A DNA stretch of 64,000 nt from Planctomycetota bacterium (GTDB lineage: Bacteria > Planctomycetota > UBA1135 > GCA-002686595), in contig DUBE01000054.1 in the NCBI GenBank assembly GCA_012960475.1, positions 474-64,473 on the forward strand, in the 5' to 3' direction. The notes below the pieces were generated by a model. That model was not told the DNA's origin. It worked only from the letters and a program-made list of their open reading frames with translations, and made no database searches. A program made the translations under genes and the position numbers. Shown here piece after piece: positions 9,211 through 17,814 of this stretch (positions are counted from its first letter, which is position 1; each line of letters begins with the position of its first letter).

Positions 9211-10199
9211 TGAAGAACTTTGAAATGGCTCTGCCGAACTCGGTGGATGAAGCTGTGGGGCTCCTACCCAAGACACTCAGCGACGATCGGGCGCGTCTGC
9301 TGGCGGGCGGTCAAGATCTCTTGACCGAAATGAAGGAGTACCTGGTCGAGCCGGATCTGGTGGTCAATCTGAAGTCCATTCCTGACCTGGATGGAGTGGT
9401 CTGGGCCAGCGACGGAAGTTTGGAGATCGGCGCCCTGACCACCTTGGCGAGTCTGGAAAAGGACGCTTCCATTGCCGCCGCTTTCCCGGCTCTGGTGCAG
9501 GCTGCGGCGAGCATCGCCAGCCCCCAGATTCGCAGTGCGGCTACGGTGGGGGGCAACCTGAATCAACGGCCCCGTTGCTGGTACTATCGCTCTGAAGATT
9601 ATCCCTGCTTGAAGAAGGGAGGCACCGAGTGCTTCAGCTACTACGGCAAGAATCGCTACAACGCTATTCTCGGCGGCGGCCCGAGCTACATCGTGCATCC
9701 CAGTGATCTGGCCCCGGCCCTGGTGGCATTGGGGGCCGAAGTGCAGCTGATCAGCCCCAGGGGTGAGCGTGTGCTGACGCTGGAGGAGTTTTTTGTTCTG
9801 CCAAGCGAAGGAGATGTTCTTCGGGAGACCCGTCTCGCCGCGGACGAGGTACTGACCCGCATCCGCGTTCCGGCTCCCGCTGCAGGTCAGCGCTCGATCT
9901 ATCTCAAGTTCAAGGAACGTGACGCCTATGACTTTGCCTTGGCGGCGGTGGCCTTGGTGCTGCAAACCGACGGTGACAAGTTGGCCAGTTGCCGCCTGGT
10001 TCTTGGAGCAGTGGCCCCCGTGCCCTGGCGCTGCACGCGCACGGAGCGCAAGTTGGCGGGGCGGCCGCTAGGCGAAGAACTCGTGGCTTTGGCGGCCCAG
10101 GACGCCCTGGCTGACGCCGAACCACTTTCCGAGAACGGCTACAAGGTGCCCCTTACCCAGGGTCTGATCGCCGAGGCCTTTGAGGCCCTCACAATCTAG
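9210..10199 (+). CDS. FAD-binding subunit of a molybdenum hydroxylase
   Basis: A 329-residue flavoprotein subunit. The FAD-binding marks LLAGGQDLL, ASPQIRSAATVGGNLNQRPRC and GGGPSYIVHPSDLAPAL are clear. Between them lies an inserted loop with cysteines (RCWYYRSEDYPC and GGTECF). In PaoB- and HbaD-like subunits a comparable loop carries an extra [4Fe-4S] cluster, but I count only three cysteines here, so a fourth ligand would have to come from elsewhere. The start is the ATG overlapping the previous stop by one base. Order FeS-Mo-FAD differs from the E. coli FeS-FAD-Mo order. Confidence 0.92.
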   Translation: MKNFEMALPNSVDEAVGLLPKTLSDDRARLLAGGQDLLTEMKEYLVEPDLVVNLKSIPDLDGVVWASDGSLEIGALTTLASLEKDASIAAAFPALVQAAASIASPQIRSAATVGGNLNQRPRCWYYRSEDYPCLKKGGTECFSYYGKNRYNAILGGGPSYIVHPSDLAPALVALGAEVQLISPRGERVLTLEEFFVLPSEGDVLRETRLAADEVLTRIRVPAPAAGQRSIYLKFKERDAYDFALAAVALVLQTDGDKLASCRLVLGAVAPVPWRCTRTERKLAGRPLGEELVALAAQDALADAEPLSENGYKVPLTQGLIAEAFEALTI

Positions 10200-10209
10200 G
10201 AGTACTTGA

Positions 10210-10440
10210 ATGGAAACCAAACCCAAGCTCCCGGAATTGCTTTGCGCGGACCTGTGTAGCAAGAAATTGCTGGTGCACGGAGGGCAAGCGCGTTGTGCTG
10301 AGGATGTACTCGATCGCAGTCAACACTGCTGGTGTGCCCGTACGGAAAAGGCGCTGGGTCCCGATGGGGAACTGGCCTGGCCTGATGACTGCGATGCCCA
10401 GCGTTCGTGCTATCGCAGCCCTTTTGGGGATCTGCTGTAG
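10210..10440 (+). CDS. Small cysteine-rich protein of the hydroxylase operon
   Basis: A 76-residue protein starting 10 bases after the FAD subunit, with a good ribosome binding site (AGGAG, eight bases before the ATG). It carries eight cysteines arranged as LCADLC, ARC, HCWC, DDC and SC, plus a histidine, so metal or iron-sulfur binding is plausible. It has no signal peptide and no membrane segment. I do not recognise the family. Its place as the last gene of the molybdenum-hydroxylase operon suggests a role in assembly or electron transfer of that enzyme. That function is inferred from position only. Confidence 0.72.
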   Translation: METKPKLPELLCADLCSKKLLVHGGQARCAEDVLDRSQHCWCARTEKALGPDGELAWPDDCDAQRSCYRSPFGDLL

Positions 10441-10511
10441 GGGTGCGTCCTCAGCCATAATGTCCTAGCGCCGTTCGAATGCGGCGAAAGACCGATCACG
10501 GCGGATTCATA

Positions 10512-12884
10512 GTGGCGCGCAAGAAGACCAAGACCAAGATCAAGAGGGCGACCAGCTCTTCCAAGGAAGGCTTGCAGGAGATCATTATCCTGCCGGTGCG
10601 GAACATGATCTTGTTCCCGGGGGTGGCCTTGCCCTTGATGATCGGGCGTGAGCGTTCGATACGGGCGATTCAGGCGGCCATGCAGCAGGGCCAGTCCGTG
10701 GGTCTCTTATTGCAGAGGGACGGAGAACTGGAAGTGCCTGCGCCAAAAGATCTTCACCGGGTTGGCACTGTGGCGGAGATCCTGCGCTACTGGCCCCTGA
10801 GTGAAGACCGTCACAACGCGATCTGTCAGGCCCATGATCGCTTCGAGGTGGTCAAATTCCTGCAGGAAGAGCCCTTCATCATCGCACGCATTCGCATCGT
10901 GTCTGCCAAGGAACGAATCACAAAGCCAATCGCCGCGCGCTTCAGGGCCCTTAAGGACCGCGCCCGGGAAGTGCTTGAATTGGCTCCGGGAGCGCCTGAG
11001 GACCTGGCTGAAGCTGTCGAGGGCATCGAGTCGCCCACTCAAATGGCGGATCTGGTGGCGACCTTCATGGACGCACCTGCTGCCGCCAAGCAAGACCTCT
11101 TGGAGACATTCGATCTCAAGCAGAGGCTCGACAAGTTGATGCACATTCTGGGGGAACTAGAGGAGGTCCTGCGTCTCTCCAACAAGATCCGCCAGGACAC
11201 CCGGGGCAATCTAGACCAGGCCCAGCGTGAGTATTTCTTGCGGGAGCAACTGCGGGCCATCCGCCGCGAGTTGGGCGAGGATGAGGACTCGGACTCGGAC
11301 CTCGACGATCTTGGCGCCAGGGCCGAAGCCCTGCCTCTGCCTGAAGAAGCACGCAAGAGAGTGGAGCGCGACCTGCGTCGCCTGGCCCGTACTCCGGAGC
11401 AGTCAGCCGAGCATCCCATGCTGCGTACCTGGCTTGAGACCGTGCTGGAACTCCCCTGGGGACAGACCTCACATGCTCGAGTCGATCTTCGCCGGGCGGC
11501 TCGCATCCTGGATGAAGACCACCACGGATTGAAGAAGGTCAAGCAGCGCATTCTTGAAGCGTTGGCTGTGCGAAAACTCTCCGATGAGGGCGCTGGGACA
11601 ATCCTGTGTCTTTTGGGGCCTCCCGGAGTGGGCAAGACATCCTTGGGGCGCAGTGTGGCCCGTGCTCTTCAGCGGCCCTTCGCTCGCATCGCGCTTGGGG
11701 GCATGCATGATGAGTCCGAAATTCGTGGCCACCGACGGACCTATGTGGGGGCCATGCCCGGGCGAATCGTCAGTGCCATCAAAGATGCTGGCAGTATGGA
11801 CCCGGTGTTTCTGTTGGACGAGGTGGACAAATTGGGTCGGGGCTTTCAAGGGGATCCCTCCGCGGCCCTCCTGGAGGTGCTCGATCCCGCCCAGAACAAG
11901 ACCTTTACCGATGTCTACCTGGGCCTAGCTTTTGACCTGTCGGGAGTGTTTTTCCTGGCCACGGCCAATGTGCTCGACACAGTGCCGCCGGCCCTCAGGG
12001 ACCGGCTAGAAGTGATTGAGTTGCCGGGCTACTCCGAGAGCGAGAAGCTCGCCATCGCGAAGGCTCACCTGTGGCCCCGGCAACTGAAACGGGCCGGCTT
12101 GACCACGGCCCACTTGAAGCTGCGCGTGGGCGGCCTGCGCGAAGTGATTCGTTTCCACACCCGCGAGGCGGGCGTGCGGCAGCTGGAACGCTGTCTGGCC
12201 GCGATCTGTCGCCATGCGGCCTTTGGAGTGGCCAAGGGTCGCAGGCGCAAGGCTCTGGTTGTGGACGTTGCCGCGGTCGTCAAGATCCTGGGTCCCAGGG
12301 AACACGAGCACGATGTGCGTGAGAGGACAGCCAGCAGCGGCGTGGCCACGGGCCTCGCCTGGACCCCCACCGGAGGCGAGATCCTGTTCATAGAAGCGGC
12401 TCATATGCCAGGCAAGGGGGAGTTGATCTTGACTGGTCAACTTGGCGAAGTCATGCAGGAGAGTGCACGCATCGCCCAGACCCTGGTGCGCTCTCGAGCC
12501 GAGGACCTGGGGCTGGACCCCAACCCCTTCCAGAACAAGGACCTGCACTTGCACCTGCCCGGTGGTGCTGTGCCCAAGGACGGTCCCAGCGCTGGAGTTG
12601 CTATCTATGTGGCAATTGTGTCCTTGCTCTCAGGTCGTCGAGTGCGGGCGGATGTGGCCATGACCGGTGAAATCAGCCTGCGCGGGCGCGTCTTGGCGGT
12701 GGGCGGGGTCAAGGAAAAGGTCCTTGGCGCCCTGGCTGCGGGTATACGCACAATCCTCTTGCCAGAACGCAACATGCAGGACTTGCGTGATGTTCCCGAG
12801 GAGGCACGTGAGCGCTTGACCTTCGTGCCCCTCAGCGATGTGAAGGATGTGCTTGATTACGCGTTGGTGGACGGGCCGGGTTGA
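10512..12884 (+). CDS. lon: ATP-dependent protease La (Lon)
   Basis: A cytosolic AAA+ serine protease that degrades misfolded and regulatory proteins. Domains in order: N-terminal LON substrate domain (about 25-220, beginning IIILPVRNMILFPG), a coiled helical linker, AAA+ module with Walker A GPPGVGKTS (K375) and Walker B VFLLDEVDKLG (D436/E437), and C-terminal protease domain with catalytic S693 in DGPSAGV and K736 in GGVKEK. The catalytic spacing equals that of E. coli Lon. I prefer the GTG at 10512, which has GGCGG upstream and gives the Lys-rich start VARKKTKTK. An ATG at 10479 is in frame but lacks a ribosome site. Full-length and apparently functional. Confidence 0.95.
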   Translation: MARKKTKTKIKRATSSSKEGLQEIIILPVRNMILFPGVALPLMIGRERSIRAIQAAMQQGQSVGLLLQRDGELEVPAPKDLHRVGTVAEILRYWPLSEDRHNAICQAHDRFEVVKFLQEEPFIIARIRIVSAKERITKPIAARFRALKDRAREVLELAPGAPEDLAEAVEGIESPTQMADLVATFMDAPAAAKQDLLETFDLKQRLDKLMHILGELEEVLRLSNKIRQDTRGNLDQAQREYFLREQLRAIRRELGEDEDSDSDLDDLGARAEALPLPEEARKRVERDLRRLARTPEQSAEHPMLRTWLETVLELPWGQTSHARVDLRRAARILDEDHHGLKKVKQRILEALAVRKLSDEGAGTILCLLGPPGVGKTSLGRSVARALQRPFARIALGGMHDESEIRGHRRTYVGAMPGRIVSAIKDAGSMDPVFLLDEVDKLGRGFQGDPSAALLEVLDPAQNKTFTDVYLGLAFDLSGVFFLATANVLDTVPPALRDRLEVIELPGYSESEKLAIAKAHLWPRQLKRAGLTTAHLKLRVGGLREVIRFHTREAGVRQLERCLAAICRHAAFGVAKGRRRKALVVDVAAVVKILGPREHEHDVRERTASSGVATGLAWTPTGGEILFIEAAHMPGKGELILTGQLGEVMQESARIAQTLVRSRAEDLGLDPNPFQNKDLHLHLPGGAVPKDGPSAGVAIYVAIVSLLSGRRVRADVAMTGEISLRGRVLAVGGVKEKVLGALAAGIRTILLPERNMQDLRDVPEEARERLTFVPLSDVKDVLDYALVDGPG

Positions 12885-13945
12885 GCTCCTGGTTCGGCCT
12901 GCTGCTTGTGAGTCTTTCAGGGGGGGGGCTGTCATCGACAGGTCATCCCGATTCTCAGAGCTTGACGGAGATCTGGGTTGCGGATGGTCACCTCAGCATT
13001 CACTTTGAAGTCCAGCTGGAGAGTCTGGCAGAGGTCTTGGATCTGGTCGATCCTGATCAGGACGGTGCTCTTTCAAGCCAGGAGCTCTTGGTTTCTGAGG
13101 CTTCGATCCTCGCGTACCTCGATCAGCACCTGCGCCTGACCGGAGCGTCCGGAGAGGGCGCCCAATCGTCTTTGCCACTGGTCCAGCCGGAGTTGACCTT
13201 GATGAACAAGGGCGAGCCCCTTGAGCGAGACGGAAGGGTCTGGCTGGAGGCCGCCTATCGCTTGCCTTTGGACTTCGAGTTGGATCATCTCTCGGTGACC
13301 ATCGACCCGTTCTTCGAGACCAGTCCCGGACATCTTTCCACTTTGATCGTGCACTGGCCCGATGCTCTGCCAGATCTGGAGATCTTGTCCAGTGGGCAGG
13401 CGGACTGGAGCGGGACCCGTGGACCTTCTTTGCGGAGAGAAGCCCTTTGGGAGGGGTTCTTGGTGGGGCTCTTGGGTGCTGCTCCCCTGATCGTCCTGCT
13501 CTTGGCGGCGGGAAGCACACGGGCTGGCTGGGACTTGCTGGTCTGGTTTCTCGCGGCACTTCTTGCTCCGCTTTGGGTTACCCGTTTGGGGTTTCAGTTG
13601 GAACTGCGCACCATGGGTCTGGCTTGTGCCGTTGGCGCGGTGTATCTGGGCAGTGATGTGGCCCTCAATCCTGGTACGCGCATCCGTTGGCTGACGGCCG
13701 GGATCATGGGCACGGCAATGGGGGCGCTCTTGGTTCAACACCCCACCCTGCTGCCTGAGGTGCTGGCACCCGCGAGTACGCGCTGGATTTTTCTTGCCGC
13801 GGCACCTTCGGCCTGTTTGCTGGTGGCTCTGCCCCTGGTGTCCCTTGCGCGTAAGCACATGACTCGCGTGGGCTGGTTGGTGGCAGTCCTGGGCCTGGCG
13901 CTCTTCTTGGCGCGTGCCAGTGGGTTCTTGTCTGCGGGTTGCTAA
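12881..13945 (+). CDS. Exported EF-hand-like domain plus multi-span membrane protein
   Basis: The likely start is a TTG overlapping the lon stop (TTGA). The 354-residue protein has a hydrophobic leader, an EF-hand-like loop DPDQDGALSSQE at about residue 57-68, a hydrophilic domain to about 180, then six or so membrane segments to the C-terminus. The layout (extracytoplasmic domain then membrane bundle) resembles HupE/UreJ-like proteins, but I do not see their conserved His/Asp membrane motif, so I leave it unnamed. A run of nine G (12920-12928) lies in the leader region. The 3' end overlaps the convergent hexosaminidase gene by four bases. Confidence 0.72.
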   Translation: MSSWFGLLLVSLSGGGLSSTGHPDSQSLTEIWVADGHLSIHFEVQLESLAEVLDLVDPDQDGALSSQELLVSEASILAYLDQHLRLTGASGEGAQSSLPLVQPELTLMNKGEPLERDGRVWLEAAYRLPLDFELDHLSVTIDPFFETSPGHLSTLIVHWPDALPDLEILSSGQADWSGTRGPSLRREALWEGFLVGLLGAAPLIVLLLAAGSTRAGWDLLVWFLAALLAPLWVTRLGFQLELRTMGLACAVGAVYLGSDVALNPGTRIRWLTAGIMGTAMGALLVQHPTLLPEVLAPASTRWIFLAAAPSACLLVALPLVSLARKHMTRVGWLVAVLGLALFLARASGFLSAGC

Positions 13946-15747
13946 TTCAGCAGGTCGCTGATATTGCGCAGGCGTTGAAGCGAATCCTCGCGACCTCCAG
14001 ATCGTGAGCGCAGGGACCAGGCCTCGGCATGTTGTTTCAGGACCTGGTCGAGCTGCTCTTTGAGTTCGGTCCGAGTCTCCTTGGGGATGTCGGTGAGGTG
14101 CGCCCCTTGTCCGCCTCCCAATCGTGCGCTTGCAAGCGCCTCGCCCAATCCACTCAGCGCGCAGGCGGCTTGCAGTTCCTGGTTGAGCGGCGTGCCCGCA
14201 GGCAAGAGGGACAGGGCCTCGATCTTGGCTTGTGCCATGCGCGCGAGGCCCTCGTGAGTCAGGTTCGGTGCGCGCTTGAGCGGCAGGGGCCTGTGGGCAT
14301 AGCGCAGATGAAAGAAGGGGCTGGTGCCGTTGATTGCGGGCGAGTCAAGTGCCTGGTGGGCCTGGCCCAGGGCGACGATGCCCTGGCCGTGACCCTCGGC
14401 TTCTGGAATCGCCAGCTCGATCTGGCTGGCAAGGTCGCCGGTGGTCTGGCCCGGATTCCACCCCTCCGCGGCTCCCAGGACCAACCCGGGCCAGGAAATG
14501 GGCCATGGCTGCCAGTGCCCGAAGTCGCCCCAATCGGCCACCATCCAGCCCTTGGCGCCGTGTTTCACGGCAGTCTGGGCCGCTTCGGCAAGGTTGGCGC
14601 GAGCGTTGTCGATACGGCCCAGAAGACTCTGCCAGGAACTGGTTCCGGGCACGATCCAGAAGTCGAGTCCAGAATCGGCAAACAGACGCGCTTGTTTGTC
14701 AAAGGGATGGCCCGCTTCGTAACCCCAGAGCAGAGAAAGCGCGTTCTTGGGCAACTCCGGCACCAGCTCGGGGTGCTGGCAGATGATGTCACCCCAAAAG
14801 AGCATCTGGGCTCCACGGGATTCCAGGTGAGCGTGGATCTTTTGCAGGTACTCCAGATAGACCCGTCCCTTGCCGCGCTGTTTGCAGGCGTCAGCGCTGC
14901 GCCCTTGTCCCACATCAAAGGTCTCGTCGAGTCCTACATTGATCAGCCTGGACTGGTGGCAGGCAAGCAACTGGTCGATCAGATCCGTGGCAAGCTCCAG
15001 GCTGCGCGGATCCGTGGGACACAGGCTGAAAGGTTCCTTGGTCAAGCTGAAGGCGTGTTCCATTCCCCGTGGGTCCTCGGCCAGGCTCTTGTATTGCGGC
15101 AGAGTCAACCAGCGGTGCATGTGGCCGAGGCAGTTCTGGTTGGCCACCAGGTTGATGCCCAAGGACGCGCAGAACCGGTCCAGCTCGCGCACCTCGTCCG
15201 CCGTCAAGGGTGAGGCGTTCTTCCAGACGCTTTCATGACCCCGATAGGCAAATGTGTGCTCGGTGTAGAGTTCCAAGTGGTTGTACTTGAGCCCGGCCAG
15301 AGTGCGGATCAGATCGTGCAAGTGCTCCATGCTGGGCACCCGGTCCCGGGACACATCCAGCATGAAGCCACGGGTGGCAAGGGCAGGAGCGTCTTTGATC
15401 AGTCCCAGAGGCAACGGTTCGTTCCGGGCCAGGCGCAGCAGTTGCAGCAGGGTGGCCAGGGCAGGGTGGGGGGTTTGGGCAGCACAACTGATCCGGATGC
15501 CGGAGGACGTGATCTCCAGCTCGTATCCCTCGCCTGTCTGTTGTGCGCTGGAGAGGGTGATCGCCGGGGTCTCGCCCGCTCTCGCTGGCCGCACAAGATC
15601 AGGGCCCAAGAACGAAAGGCAAGGGTCAAGGCATTCGCTCGGGCCGCCCGCCGTGAGCGCTCCGCCCGGCTTCAGATCCCATACCCCGCCGGTCAGGTGG
15701 AGGGACCGGGGCTGGGGCACAAGGTTGCTCAGGGGGTGAGGCAGCAT
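13942..15747 (-). CDS. Glycoside hydrolase family 20 beta-N-acetylhexosaminidase
   Basis: A 601-residue enzyme with a GH20 catalytic barrel. RGFMLDVSRDRVPSMEHL (about 127-144) is the typical start of the barrel, followed by YNHLELYTEHTFAYRGHE. The catalytic Asp-Glu pair sits in INVGLDETFDVG near residue 275, where Asp orients the substrate N-acetyl group and Glu is the acid. An N-terminal beta domain (1-120) precedes the barrel, as usual in GH20, and a helical C-terminus of about 120 residues follows. No signal peptide is evident, so it probably acts on cytosolic GlcNAc- or GalNAc-containing oligosaccharides. It is convergent with the EF-hand gene and divergent from the GT-C gene with almost no spacer. 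Confidence 0.9.
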   Translation of the reverse strand: MLPHPLSNLVPQPRSLHLTGGVWDLKPGGALTAGGPSECLDPCLSFLGPDLVRPARAGETPAITLSSAQQTGEGYELEITSSGIRISCAAQTPHPALATLLQLLRLARNEPLPLGLIKDAPALATRGFMLDVSRDRVPSMEHLHDLIRTLAGLKYNHLELYTEHTFAYRGHESVWKNASPLTADEVRELDRFCASLGINLVANQNCLGHMHRWLTLPQYKSLAEDPRGMEHAFSLTKEPFSLCPTDPRSLELATDLIDQLLACHQSRLINVGLDETFDVGQGRSADACKQRGKGRVYLEYLQKIHAHLESRGAQMLFWGDIICQHPELVPELPKNALSLLWGYEAGHPFDKQARLFADSGLDFWIVPGTSSWQSLLGRIDNARANLAEAAQTAVKHGAKGWMVADWGDFGHWQPWPISWPGLVLGAAEGWNPGQTTGDLASQIELAIPEAEGHGQGIVALGQAHQALDSPAINGTSPFFHLRYAHRPLPLKRAPNLTHEGLARMAQAKIEALSLLPAGTPLNQELQAACALSGLGEALASARLGGGQGAHLTDIPKETRTELKEQLDQVLKQHAEAWSLRSRSGGREDSLQRLRNISDLLN

Positions 15748-15748
15748 C

Positions 15749-17812
15749 GTGGGAGATTCTAGGAGCGTGGGCGATCAGCTTGCTAGGCTCTGCTCTGTGC
15801 GGGATGCGGATCAAGGGAATGGGGACAGGCGAGCACAGGACCAGGGGCGAATTCCCCGGGCTCTGATCGGGATCGCCGTCCTGGGGGTCCTGCTACGGGT
15901 GGCCCATGTGCTCTTCGGAGAGGCGAGCCCCTACGCCCAGGCGCCGATCATGGATGCCCGCTATCACCTGGACTGGGCCCGAGCCTTTGCACTGGGCCAG
16001 GAAATTCACACCGAAGCCTACTTTCGTGCGCCCCTCTACCCCTGGTTTCTGGGGGTCTTGAACGCGGTCTTCGGGGAGAATCTGCTTGCCTGGCGTCTGG
16101 TTCAGTGCCTGCTGGGGGGAGCGACGGTTTTCTTGACAGGCCTCTTGGCCCTGCGGGTTTTTGGTCGTGCACAGGGGAACTTGGCTGCGCTGATCATGGC
16201 GGTGGCTTGGGTGCCCTTGCATTTCGACACGGAACTTCTGATTCCTGTGCTGTTTCTGCCCTTGCTGCTGGGGGCTTTGATCACCACTCTTGGTCTGCAT
16301 CAGCACCCGGGTGGGAAGAGCGCTCTCTGCACTGGTTTGTTGTGGGGGCTGGCCACCATTACCCGGCCCAATGTGCTGCTCTTTGCGCCCGTGTTTTTCT
16401 TCTGGGTGCGCGGCCGTGCGCAGGGTCGGGCAGGCTGGATTCTGGCGCTCTTGTTCAGCGTCGGATGGATCTTGCCTGTGCTGCCCATCACGGTGCGCAA
16501 TCGGGTGGTGGGGGGCGAGTGGACCTTGGTCGCCACCCAGGCCGGAGTCAACCTGTGGATCGGCAACAACCCGCAAAGCGATGGCAGCACCGCCATCGTG
16601 CCGGGAACTCGTGCGGGTTGGTGGGAGGGTTCGGAGGATGCGCGTCGTCAAGCGGAAGTGGCAGAGGGCGAGAGCTTGACTCCGGGCCGTGTCTCGGCCC
16701 ACTACATGGGACGTGTGTTGAACTGGATGGAGCAGGATCCGGGGGCCTTCCTCCGGCACCTGGGAACGAAGACGCGGCTGCTCCTGTCCTCGCGGGAGTT
16801 GGGCAACAACCTTGAGCCCACCTTCTTCGCCACCCATTACGACCCCCTGGCGAATTCCTGGTTGCTGCCCTTTGGGTCGCTCTTGGGATTCGGCCTGGTG
16901 GGGGCCTTTCTTGGCCGCAAGAGGACGCGTGAGCAGTTTCCCCTGTTTGTTTTCGTGCCCCTCTATGGGGCCGGGGTGGTCGCCTTCTTCATGTGCTCTC
17001 GTTTCCGGTTGCCCATCTGGCCTGTGATGGCGGTATTTGCGTCCCACGGCATGCTGTTGGGGGTCTGCGCCATCCGGGGGGCGCAGGCGCGACGAGCCGC
17101 TGGCGTGCTGTTGCCCGCTTTTGGAATCTGGGCCCTTTCGGTTTGGATCACGCCGAGCAACCTCCTTCCCTCTGAGTCCATTGGCGAAATGCAGCTGGGT
17201 GACGCGGCCATGGGGTTGGGGCAACATGGGCTTGCCGCGGAGCACTACAGCCGGGCCACGGCCCATGAGCGGGTATCGCCCCATGCCCGCTTGGGCCTGG
17301 CGCGCGCGTTCTTGGAACTGGAGCGCTTGGATCAGGCGCAAGCGATTCTTGACGAGTTGCTCCAGCACAAGGGTTTCCCTGAGGCCCGCGAGGATCGCCT
17401 GCGCGTTGAACTCAAGGCCCGGCGCTACTCGGAAGCAGTTGCCCTGGCGCAGAACTACCTGGACAATGGTGCGCCCGAGCCCGGGGTGCTGTATCAGTTG
17501 GGCAGGGCGCGTTTTTTCCTGGAGGATTACCGCAGCGCAGAAGAGACCCTGGCCAGGGTCCTGCACTTGGACAGACGCCATCTGGGCGCGGCCTTCGCTC
17601 GGGCCAGAAGTCTTGATGAATTGCATGAGGACAGCCTTGAGGCCTGGACGCTGGCCGCAGACCTTTATCTCTCCACATCAAGCGAGACGGTCTTTGTCGA
17701 GCAGGCTCTTTCCCGAGCGGTGGAGCTGACCCGCGCCCGGGGCCAGCAGCAGCGGGCCGAGTACTACGCCGCGGAACTCCAGCGCTGGCTGGCGAAGCAC
17801 CAACCGAATTGA
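15749..17812 (+). CDS. GT-C family membrane glycosyltransferase with C-terminal TPR region
   Basis: A 687-residue protein. The first part (about 30-460) has around ten membrane segments and the GT39/ArnT-like marks DARYHLDWARAF, FRAPLYPWFLG, TRPNVLLFAPVF and GNNPQSDG, so it should transfer sugars from a polyprenyl-phosphate donor. From about 480 onward TPR-like helices appear (LGDAAMGLGQHGLAAEHYSRA and LYQLGRARFFLEDYRSAEETLARVL). Start choice is uncertain: GTG codons at 15749, 15767 and 15797 are all in frame, and the GH20 start on the other strand lies one base away from the first. The acceptor is unknown. Confidence 0.85.
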   Translation: MGDSRSVGDQLARLCSVRDADQGNGDRRAQDQGRIPRALIGIAVLGVLLRVAHVLFGEASPYAQAPIMDARYHLDWARAFALGQEIHTEAYFRAPLYPWFLGVLNAVFGENLLAWRLVQCLLGGATVFLTGLLALRVFGRAQGNLAALIMAVAWVPLHFDTELLIPVLFLPLLLGALITTLGLHQHPGGKSALCTGLLWGLATITRPNVLLFAPVFFFWVRGRAQGRAGWILALLFSVGWILPVLPITVRNRVVGGEWTLVATQAGVNLWIGNNPQSDGSTAIVPGTRAGWWEGSEDARRQAEVAEGESLTPGRVSAHYMGRVLNWMEQDPGAFLRHLGTKTRLLLSSRELGNNLEPTFFATHYDPLANSWLLPFGSLLGFGLVGAFLGRKRTREQFPLFVFVPLYGAGVVAFFMCSRFRLPIWPVMAVFASHGMLLGVCAIRGAQARRAAGVLLPAFGIWALSVWITPSNLLPSESIGEMQLGDAAMGLGQHGLAAEHYSRATAHERVSPHARLGLARAFLELERLDQAQAILDELLQHKGFPEAREDRLRVELKARRYSEAVALAQNYLDNGAPEPGVLYQLGRARFFLEDYRSAEETLARVLHLDRRHLGAAFARARSLDELHEDSLEAWTLAADLYLSTSSETVFVEQALSRAVELTRARGQQQRAEYYAAELQRWLAKHQPN

Positions 17813-17814
17813 TT

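Noticed and set aside
14029..15213. Long open frame antisense to the hexosaminidase gene (394 codons)
   Set aside because: It is the shadow of a GC-rich gene with clear GH20 motifs on the other strand and has no coherent protein features.
15893..17626. 577-codon frame antisense to the GT-C/TPR gene
   Set aside because: Composition is dominated by Gln, Arg, Pro and Gly, typical of antisense reading in high-GC DNA.
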